Source: Xanthomonas cissicola
Lineage (GTDB): Bacteria; Pseudomonadota; Gammaproteobacteria; Xanthomonadales; Xanthomonadaceae
Assembly (NCBI RefSeq): GCF_008801575.1
Contig: NZ_VZPL01000023.1
Coordinates: 1-64,000 of the forward strand
Direction of reading: 5' to 3'
Length of the DNA stretch: 64,000 nt
How positions within the stretch are numbered: position 1 is the first letter of the stretch; each line of letters starts with the position of its first letter. The notes beneath the pieces were generated by a model. That model worked only from the letters and a program-made list of their open reading frames with translations. It searched no databases and had not been told where the DNA came from. Shown here piece after piece: positions 57,801-64,000 of the stretch. The translations under genes and the position numbers were made by a program.

Positions 57801-58607
57801 ATGCAACAGCAGACCGTTGTGCTGATCACCGGCGTGTCGTCCGGCATTGGCCGTGCCGCCGCAGAGCATTTCGCCCGAACCGGCTGCATCGTTTACGGCA
57901 GCGTGCGTCACCTGGCCGGTGCGACACCGTTGACGGCTGTGGAGCTGGTGGAAATGGATATCCGCGATGCCGCATCGGTGCAGCGTGCGGTCGATGGCAT
58001 CATCGCCCGCGCCGGCCGCATCGATGTGCTGGTTAACAACGCAGGCGCCAATCTTGTCGGTGCCATCGAAGAAACCAGCGTCGACGAAGCGGCCGCATTA
58101 TTCGACATCAACGTACTTGGCATCCTGCGCACCGTGCAGGCCGTGCTGCCGCACATGCGTGCACGCGGCCAGGGCCGCATCGTCAATGTCAGCTCGGTGC
58201 TGGGGTTCCTGCCGGCGCCGTACATGGGCGTGTATGCGGCCTCCAAACATGCGGTGGAAGGTTTGTCGGAAACGCTGGATCATGAGCTGCGTCAATTCGG
58301 CATTCGCGTGACGCTGGTGGAGCCTGCGTATACGAAAACCAGCCTGGGCAGCAATTCGCCGGCGGCGCAGGCCACCATTGCCGATTACGACCGCGAGCGC
58401 GGCGTGGTGGCGCGGACAGTCACCCACAGCATCGACACCGCGCCGGAACCGCATGGCGTGGCTGCCACGGTGGTGGAGGCAGCGCTGGGCAGGTGGCGCA
58501 TGCGCCGCACACCCGCCGGGCAGGCATCGCTGCTGAGCAAGCTGCGCCGGTTCCTGCCCGCCAGCGCGGTGGACGGCAGCCTGCGCAAGCAGCTCGGGCT
58601 ACGGTGA
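57801..58607 (+). CDS. SDR-family oxidoreductase
   Basis: This 268-residue enzyme has TGVSSGIGRAAAEHF for cofactor binding, NNAGANL, catalytic Ser in NVSSVLGFLPAP and YAASKHAVEGL (YxxxK). The C-terminal region is longer than FabG and resembles 17-beta-HSD-like SDRs. The start at 57801 has GAAGGA upstream and directly precedes the cofactor fold. The substrate is unknown. It lies 117 bp after the efflux pump and may have been co-regulated with it. Confidence 0.9.
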   Translation: MQQQTVVLITGVSSGIGRAAAEHFARTGCIVYGSVRHLAGATPLTAVELVEMDIRDAASVQRAVDGIIARAGRIDVLVNNAGANLVGAIEETSVDEAAALFDINVLGILRTVQAVLPHMRARGQGRIVNVSSVLGFLPAPYMGVYAASKHAVEGLSETLDHELRQFGIRVTLVEPAYTKTSLGSNSPAAQATIADYDRERGVVARTVTHSIDTAPEPHGVAATVVEAALGRWRMRRTPAGQASLLSKLRRFLPASAVDGSLRKQLGLR

Positions 58608-58796
58608 GATGCGGCGGGATGGGGCAGGGCACCGATGCGGCCGGGATCGCAGGGATTGGGCTGTACAGCGTGATTGCGTCAGTGCAGGCGCGCATGCCGC
58701 CATTTGGCTGTTCTGCAGCGCCACGTGATGCTGGATTCACCGAGGATGCCGCCTTGGCCTCACAATAGGCGGCCAGTTCCCACCACCGATGTCGCC

Positions 58797-59132
58797 ATGC
58801 GCAAGACTTACCAGCTCAACCTCGAAGGCAAGAACCGCGATCGTCTGGTGGAATCCAGCAAGCACGATATCCGCAAGTACATCCGCCGCGAGCGCCGCAA
58901 GGAGCTGCCGGCCGGCGCGGACTACTGGGACTTCGACATGCGCTTCGGTGTGGATGAGGCCAGTGCGGTGGCGCTGCCGCCGGCCGAGCTGATCCGCTCG
59001 ATCAATGCGCTCACCAGCGAAGGTGGCGACCAGTTCTTCGTCGAAATCCTGCGCAAGCCGGGCAAGCGCGTGCCGCGCGCAGAGAGCGATCACGTCTACG
59101 GTGATGGCGAACTGGATTTCGAGCAGGACTGA
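58797..59132 (+). CDS. DUF6172-family protein
   Basis: This 111-residue protein has MRKTYQLNLEGKNRDRLVES, then HDIRKYIRRERRKELP and GADYWDFDMRFG, the conserved signature of the DUF6172 family. It is charged and cytoplasmic; the function is unknown. It is widespread as a single gene in Gammaproteobacteria. No operon partner is evident. Confidence 0.8.
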   Translation: MRKTYQLNLEGKNRDRLVESSKHDIRKYIRRERRKELPAGADYWDFDMRFGVDEASAVALPPAELIRSINALTSEGGDQFFVEILRKPGKRVPRAESDHVYGDGELDFEQD

Positions 59133-59570
59133 GGCTCTCGCCGTCGTCCCGTTGGCGGCGCACCGCTGCGGGACGAGAAGTGCCTGGCGCAGTGTTGACC
59201 GCATCGCATTGGACGAGCGAGGCGTCGTGCCTTGCCGATGGCAACTGGCACGGGTTGCACGAGGGCTGCGGTGCCTTGACGATGGCGAGCGTCGCTGAGC
59301 GGTGGACGGACGATGACTCTGCCGCCGGCCAAACCTGCTGGTGTTTGATAGCGGGCACTTACCGCTGGGACGCAGCGGTCCGAGCGGCCCGTGGCTAACC
59401 GGCTGCCGTTGCGCCAGAGCGTTTTGCTGCGGGGTTGCGGCTTGCGCATGCTGTGCGCGTTCGGCTGCCAAGGCCTGCCGTTGTTGGTCAAGCTCGCGCT
59501 GCAGCCGAGGTGCGTGCACAGTCATCACGCGCCGGTGCTACGACTGCTCGCTACGGTGCGTTCGCCACTC
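59133..59570. other. 438-bp gap after the DUF6172 gene
   Basis: No confident gene is present. A minus-strand frame starting at 59528 (MTVHAPRLQRELDQQRQAL...) begins with about 40 plausible helical residues but then turns Arg/Ser-rich. It could be a small decayed protein gene and is not called. Confidence 0.5.
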
Positions 59571-60863
59571 TCAGCCCGGCTTGCCAGTCTGCGCCTGCGC
59601 CGCGGCGCGCAGTTTGTCTTTCTTGCTCGGCCGCTTGCCCTTGATGCCGCCGTTGTCATTCGGTGCACGCATCGCTGCGCCGGGCGCATTATCGGAGGCG
59701 GGCGCCTCGACCGGGGTCGGCTCGAAACCTTCGATCACGCTGGTCGGCACGCGCAGACCCTGGCGTTTTTCGATCAGCCGCCACTGCTGGGCGCTGTCTG
59801 CCGTGACGAAGCTGATCGCCACACCGCTGGCACCGGCGCGTGCGGTGCGGCCGATGCGGTGGGTGTAGTCGACAGTGGAGCGGGGCAGATCGTAGTTGAG
59901 CACCGCCGGCAAGGCGTCGATATCGATGCCGCGCCCGGCCAGGTCGGTGGCGACCAGCACCTGCACGTCCGCTTGTTTGAAGGCGCGCAGCGTGCGTTCG
60001 CGGCGGCCCTGGCTCAATTCGCCGTGCAGCGGCAAGGCGGCGATGCCGGTCTTGCTCAGTTTTTCGGCCACCTTGTCTGCGCTGTGGCGGCTGGCGACGA
60101 ACACCAGCAGCTGCGGCCAGGCGTGTTCCTGCAGCAGATGACGCAGCAGCTGCGTGCGCTGGCCGGCATCCACTGCGATGGCGCATTGCGCGATCGCCGG
60201 TGCCTGTTCGGGCGTGGCGTCGATGGTGATGCGCAACGGGTCGCGCAGGCGACGCTTGGCCAGCGACGCGATGGCGGGCGGGAGGGTGGCCGAGACCAGC
60301 ACGCTTTGCCGCTGCGCCGGCAGCAAGGCCAGGATGCGATCGAGTTCGGCACCGAAGCCGAGCTCGAGCAGGCGGTCGGCTTCGTCCAGCACCAGCGTGG
60401 TCACCCCGTTCAGGCGCAGCGCGTTGTGCTCGACCAGATCCAGCAACCGGCCGGGCGTGGCCACCACGAGGTCGGCGCCACCGCGTAGCGCCAATAGCTG
60501 CGGATTGATCGAACTACCGCCGGTGGCGACCACGCTCGTCAGGCGACGCGGCAGATGCGCGGCCAGCTGGCGCAGCGCGTCCTCCACCTGCGCGGCGAGT
60601 TCGCGCGTGGGCACCAGCACCAGCGCGCCGAGCACGCGCGGGGCGGTGTCGGGTGCCAGGCAGCGCTGCTGCAGCAGCGGCAGGGCATAGGCCAGGGTCT
60701 TGCCCGAGCCGGTTTGCGCCATCGCAATCAGATCGCGCCCAGCCAGCATCGGCGGGATCGCCTGCTGCTGGATGGGCGCGGGTGTGCGCAGACTGGCCTT
60801 GGCCAGCGCGGTATCGAAGAACGGCTGCAGCTGCGGCGACAGCGAGAGATCGGAAAATGACAT
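59571..60863 (-). CDS. rhlE: DEAD-box RNA helicase (RhlE-like)
   Basis: The 430-residue protein carries the helicase motifs in order: Q motif (TPAPIQQQAIP), AQTGSGKT, PTRELAAQ, TPGRLLD, DEAD, SAT, then RGIDIDALPAVLNYDLP and HRIGRTARAG. A basic tail (KGKRPSKKDKLRAA) follows. It remodels RNA in ribosome assembly or decay. The start at 60863 (MSFSDLSLSPQL) is the normal family start. Confidence 0.93.
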   Translation of the reverse strand: MSFSDLSLSPQLQPFFDTALAKASLRTPAPIQQQAIPPMLAGRDLIAMAQTGSGKTLAYALPLLQQRCLAPDTAPRVLGALVLVPTRELAAQVEDALRQLAAHLPRRLTSVVATGGSSINPQLLALRGGADLVVATPGRLLDLVEHNALRLNGVTTLVLDEADRLLELGFGAELDRILALLPAQRQSVLVSATLPPAIASLAKRRLRDPLRITIDATPEQAPAIAQCAIAVDAGQRTQLLRHLLQEHAWPQLLVFVASRHSADKVAEKLSKTGIAALPLHGELSQGRRERTLRAFKQADVQVLVATDLAGRGIDIDALPAVLNYDLPRSTVDYTHRIGRTARAGASGVAISFVTADSAQQWRLIEKRQGLRVPTSVIEGFEPTPVEAPASDNAPGAAMRAPNDNGGIKGKRPSKKDKLRAAAQAQTGKPG

Positions 60864-61314
60864 GCACCGATTATCCAGGCATTCGTGCTGCAATGGTCTG
60901 TGGTACGTCACGCGAGCTTGCTGCCCAGCATTGCGTTGATCATCCGCGGCGGCACGGTGGCACCCGCCGCCATGTCGGGAAGCGCGGCGACAATGATCGA
61001 TGGGCCGGTAAATCGAAAAGAGCGAATCAGTGCGTCATTGGACGCCAGGGCGTCGTGTACTGCCCGTAACCAAGTACCGACCATCTCGACAGGCCCTTGC
61101 GCACCTACGCTGGGCTGGTCGAAGGGGCGCTGCGCTCACCGCTCGCGGGACATGCCGTGAATCCGTCCATCGGGGCTCGTTGACGGCATCCATGCCGCCC
61201 CACGGCCATATCATCGGCGAGGGCACCGCACCCGCCAACGTGTTCGTGTGGCGATGGAAACACAAGGCCGGCTGCGCCCACCTGGCGGTGAGCGCAGTCG
61301 TTCGTGAGCCGCGC
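60864..61314. other. 451-bp gap, nothing recognised
   Basis: The sequence between the rhlE start and the E2 stop shows no coding frame that I trust, no repeats and no RNA gene. Confidence 0.5.
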
Positions 61315-62832
61315 CTAGTTGGCCAACGCCAGATCGTCCAGCAAGGCGCGCAGGAAGCGCGCTGCTTCACCACCGGTGGCGGCGCGGTGATCGAAGGTCA
61401 GCGACAACGGCATCACCTTGTGGGTTTCCGCCCCGCCCATCACCGGGGTGAGCTGGTAGCGCGCGCGGCCGGCGGCCACGATCGCCACGCAGGGCGGCAC
61501 CACCACCGGGGTGGCGTAGCGGCCGGCGAACATGCCGAAGTTGGACAATGAGATGGTGTAGCCGCTCAGTTCGGAGGCGGCGATGCTGCGGCTTTCCACC
61601 TGCTGGCGCAGCCGGTTGACGCCTTCGCGGATGCCATGCGCGTCCAGCATGTCGGCGTTGCGCAACGCCGGCACGAACAAGCCTTCCTCGGTATCCACGG
61701 CAATGCCGATGTCGACCTGGTGGTGCAGGGTGCGGCTGAGGGCGTCGCCGTCGAACCAGGCATTGAGTGCGGGCACCGCCTGGCAGGCGCGCACGATGCC
61801 ACGCACCAGACGCACGGTGACATCGTTGCCGGGCTGCCAGGCGTGCAGGTCGGCATCGTCGTTGAGCGTGGTCGGCACCACCTTGGTGTGTGCATCGGCC
61901 ATCACGCGTGCCATGTTGCGACGCACGCCCTTGAGCTGTTCGGGTTGGCCTTTGGCGCTGATGCCGGGCGACTGGGTGCGCATCGGCTTGCCGCTGGCCG
62001 AGAGCGGCGAGCGGGCAGCGGCGCCGCCCACATCCGCCCTGCGGGCACCTTCTCCCGCAGACGGAAGAGGGGCCGCAGTTGCGGGTCGATCCCTGCCGTC
62101 GGCAGCGATCCCTGCGGCTCTCCCACCGTCACCGATCGGACCGCCTTTCCCGCTGGCGGGAGAGCTCGGCGCGCCCTGCACGCCGGGTGAGGGCTGCGCG
62201 GTGCCGGCGGCCGCTGCCTGCTTTACGTCTGCCAGCGTGACCGTGCCGTCCGGCCCGGTGGCGCGCACCTGTGCCAGCTCCACGCGCAACTTGCGCGCCA
62301 GCGCGCGTACCACCGGCATGGCGCGCACGCCGCCGACGGCGATGGCCTGCTCGCTCTGCACTGCGTTGGAGCTCTGCATCGCACCGACCACGGTGCCGGC
62401 ATCGTCGCGATCGCCGCTGTCCTCATCACCAGCATCGGCATCGGCAATCTCGCCGCCGTTGTCGGAGGCGACCACGCGCGCAGTGGGGCCGGCCGCACTG
62501 TCGCCGGTGCTGGGCGTGGGGGAGTGGGTCGGCGCCGGGCCATGCGAATGACCGGTGTCCTGCCCGTCGGCACGCTGCGGCTGCGAGGCATCCAGCGCGA
62601 ACTGCGCCAGCACCGAGCCGGTCACGATCACATCCCCGGCAGCGCCGGCGAGCTTGACCACGGTGCCGGAAAACGGCGAGGGCACTTCGACCACCGCCTT
62701 GGCGGTTTCCATCGACACCAGCGGGTCGTCCAGGCGCACGGTGTCGCCCTCCTTGACGAACCATTCGACGATGGTGGCGTCGGGCAGGCCTTCGCCCAGG
62801 TCGGGCAGGTGGAAATTCTTGTTGTCGCTCAT
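61315..62832 (-). CDS. Dihydrolipoamide acyltransferase (E2) of a 2-oxoacid dehydrogenase complex
   Basis: The 505-residue protein starts with a lipoyl domain whose lipoyl-lysine is K45 in VSMETAKAVVEVPSP. A Ser/Pro/Ala linker, a peripheral-subunit-binding domain (about 172-205; VRALARKLRVELAQVRATG) and a second linker lead to the C-terminal catalytic domain. The catalytic segment FDHRAATGGEAARFL keeps the His but has Thr where HxxxDG has Asp, a variant I believe is common in this lineage. The second linker (about 212-285) contains repeat-like sequence. It probably belongs to a branched-chain or pyruvate complex. Confidence 0.9.
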   Translation of the reverse strand: MSDNKNFHLPDLGEGLPDATIVEWFVKEGDTVRLDDPLVSMETAKAVVEVPSPFSGTVVKLAGAAGDVIVTGSVLAQFALDASQPQRADGQDTGHSHGPAPTHSPTPSTGDSAAGPTARVVASDNGGEIADADAGDEDSGDRDDAGTVVGAMQSSNAVQSEQAIAVGGVRAMPVVRALARKLRVELAQVRATGPDGTVTLADVKQAAAAGTAQPSPGVQGAPSSPASGKGGPIGDGGRAAGIAADGRDRPATAAPLPSAGEGARRADVGGAAARSPLSASGKPMRTQSPGISAKGQPEQLKGVRRNMARVMADAHTKVVPTTLNDDADLHAWQPGNDVTVRLVRGIVRACQAVPALNAWFDGDALSRTLHHQVDIGIAVDTEEGLFVPALRNADMLDAHGIREGVNRLRQQVESRSIAASELSGYTISLSNFGMFAGRYATPVVVPPCVAIVAAGRARYQLTPVMGGAETHKVMPLSLTFDHRAATGGEAARFLRALLDDLALAN

Positions 62833-63212
62833 GGCAGATTCTCTTGCGCGGCAGGCAGCTGCGGCGTGGTGTCGTCGAGGAGTTCAAGGTCGGCGGCCGG
62901 CAGCCAGCCCTGCGTGCCGTCGGCACGCTCGGACCACCACCAGCCACCGTGTTCGTGATGTAGCAACACGTCCTCGCCTGTCTGGGCATCGAGTTCGCGT
63001 GCGTCGTAGTCGCGCAGGGCTTCGGCGCGGCCGTCCCCCAACGGGCGCAACCACGCCAGCGGTGCCCAACCGGCGCGGCCGCTATCGGTCGTGACCCAGG
63101 CGAACGCCGGCCATTCTTCGTCGCGCACCCCTAAGCCGACCTGCTGGCCTGCCTGGAAGCGGACCGGGTTGGCGTAGGCGGCGCGATGGTCGCAAAGCAG
63201 ACGGGCGCGCAT
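62829..63212 (-). CDS. SH3-like domain protein within the E1beta-E2 operon
   Basis: This 127-residue protein has SH3-like repeats: ALRDYDARELDAQTGEDVLLHHEHGGWWWSERADGTQGW split into strands, with the ALYDY-like start and the GWW/GWLPA end characteristic of the fold. It is acidic and has no signal peptide. It starts one base after the E1-beta stop and overlaps the E2 start by four bases, so it is translated with the complex. It may help assemble or regulate the complex; that is inference. Confidence 0.8.
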   Translation of the reverse strand: MRARLLCDHRAAYANPVRFQAGQQVGLGVRDEEWPAFAWVTTDSGRAGWAPLAWLRPLGDGRAEALRDYDARELDAQTGEDVLLHHEHGGWWWSERADGTQGWLPAADLELLDDTTPQLPAAQENLP

Positions 63213-63213
63213 A

Positions 63214-64000
63214 TCAGCCGGCAGCCACCGCGCGACGTGCCGCGCTGACGATGCGCTCCACGCTCGGCAGGAACTTCATTTCCAGCCGGAACAGCGGGAT
63301 ATGCGTGTCGTAACCGGTGACGCGTTCGACCGGCGCCACCAGGTCGTACATCGACTGCTCGGCCAGGCGCGCGGCGATTTCCGCGCCGAAACCGGCGGTG
63401 CGCGGAGCTTCCTGCACGATCACGCAGCGGCCGGTCTTTGCGACCGATTCGGCGATGGTGTCGAAGTCCAGCGGGCGCAACGTGGCCACGTCGATGACTT
63501 CGGCGCTGATGCCTTCGCCAGCGAGTTTGTCGGCCGCTTCCAGCGCTTCTTTCACCTGCGCGCCCCAGGTCACCAGGGTGACATCGGTGCCGTCGCGCAG
63601 TACGAAGCACACATCCAGCGGCAGCGCTTCGCCATCGTTGGCCACCACTTCCTTGTACTGGCGATAGATGCGCTTGGGCTCCATGTAGATGACCGGATCC
63701 GGGTCGCGGATCGCCGCCAGCAACAGGCCGTAGGCGCGTTGCGGCGAGGACGGCAGCACCACGCGCAGGCCCGGCACGTTGGTGAAGATGGCTTCGTTGG
63801 CTTCGCTGTGATGTTCCGGCGCACGGATGCCGCCACCCCACGGCACGCGCAGCACCATCGGGCAATGCAGGCGGCCGCGGGTGCGGTTGCGCAGGCGGGC
63901 GGCGTGGCAGATCAGATGGTCGACCATCGGATACACGAAGCCGTCGAACTGCGCTTCGGCGACCGGCTTCATGCCTTGCGCGGCCAGCCCGACGCTCAGC
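63214..64000 (-). CDS. 2-oxoacid dehydrogenase E1 beta subunit, 5' part outside the window
   Basis: The frame continues past the right edge (LSVGLAAQGMKPVAEAQFDGFVYP), so the N-terminal part is missing here. Visible are the transketolase pyrimidine-binding region (FDGFVYPMVDHLICHAARLR), PWGGGIRAPEHHSEANEAIF and the C-terminal domain ending in VERIVSAARRAVAAG. It forms a heterotetramer with E1 alpha (expected upstream) and feeds acyl groups to the E2. It could belong to a branched-chain or pyruvate complex; the sequence does not settle this. Confidence 0.92.
   Translation of the reverse strand, partial: LSVGLAAQGMKPVAEAQFDGFVYPMVDHLICHAARLRNRTRGRLHCPMVLRVPWGGGIRAPEHHSEANEAIFTNVPGLRVVLPSSPQRAYGLLLAAIRDPDPVIYMEPKRIYRQYKEVVANDGEALPLDVCFVLRDGTDVTLVTWGAQVKEALEAADKLAGEGISAEVIDVATLRPLDFDTIAESVAKTGRCVIVQEAPRTAGFGAEIAARLAEQSMYDLVAPVERVTGYDTHIPLFRLEMKFLPSVERIVSAARRAVAAG

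Noticed and set aside
58737-59528. 263-codon minus-strand frame opposite the DUF6172 gene
   Set aside because: Only its first about 40 residues look plausible; the rest is antisense to a conserved gene.

Overview
The window is chromosomal DNA of a plant-pathogenic Xanthomonas. The case rests on a complete, colinear Hrp2-type type III secretion (hrp/hrc/hpa) cluster, HrpX-type PIP boxes, a Xanthomonas harpin (Hpa1) with its glycine/phenylalanine repeats, and the glgA-glgB-treZ-malQ-treY-glgX block typical of the genus. Harpin and HrpE resemble the X. axonopodis/X. euvesicatoria lineage, but I do not assign a species or pathovar.

Positions 1-22,050 hold the pathogenicity island. An IS3-family element enters from the left and abuts a 5'-truncated effector remnant (probably xopF1). 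The core machine follows in two divergent blocks. hrcU-hrcV-hpaP, then hrcQ-hrcR-hrcS-hpaA-hrcD-hrpD6-hrpE-hpaB, run leftward. hrpB1-hrpB2-hrcJ-hrpB4-hrcL-hrcN-hrpB7-hrcT-hrcC run rightward. hpa1 and hpa2 diverge from a shared control region. Five PIP boxes are visible, each with a -10-like YANNNT element exactly 31 nt downstream, so HrpX control can be read from the sequence. At the outer edge a xopM-like effector gene is interrupted by two consecutive stop codons after 25 codons, and a FFAT-like (VAP-binding) motif lies beyond the stops.

Positions 23,160-33,500 carry housekeeping and envelope genes: a ribosome-hibernation factor, a large MscS-family channel, OpgB phosphoglycerol transferase, a UbiB/ABC1 kinase-like protein, a DUF808 membrane protein and a diguanylate cyclase with an intact-looking I-site.

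Positions 33,850-46,590 form a tightly coupled glycogen/trehalose operon with four-base ATGA overlaps. It is preceded by a leader that can fold into mutually exclusive hairpins, one terminator-like. Glycogen is made by GlgA and GlgB and trimmed by GlgX and MalQ. TreY and TreZ convert the maltodextrin ends to trehalose.

Positions 46,600-64,000 are mixed. They hold an NAD(P)-binding protein, a 205-bp tandem REP-like array, two SDR oxidoreductases, an FAD/NAD(P)-binding protein, a VirK-family protein and a TetR-controlled RND efflux locus. The efflux pump gene is broken by a stop and a frameshift, and its outer-membrane gene has two compensating frameshifts at homopolymers. Two copies of a matching palindrome flank the tetR gene. 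The right end has a DEAD-box helicase and part of a 2-oxoacid dehydrogenase operon, whose E2 linker contains repeat-like sequence.
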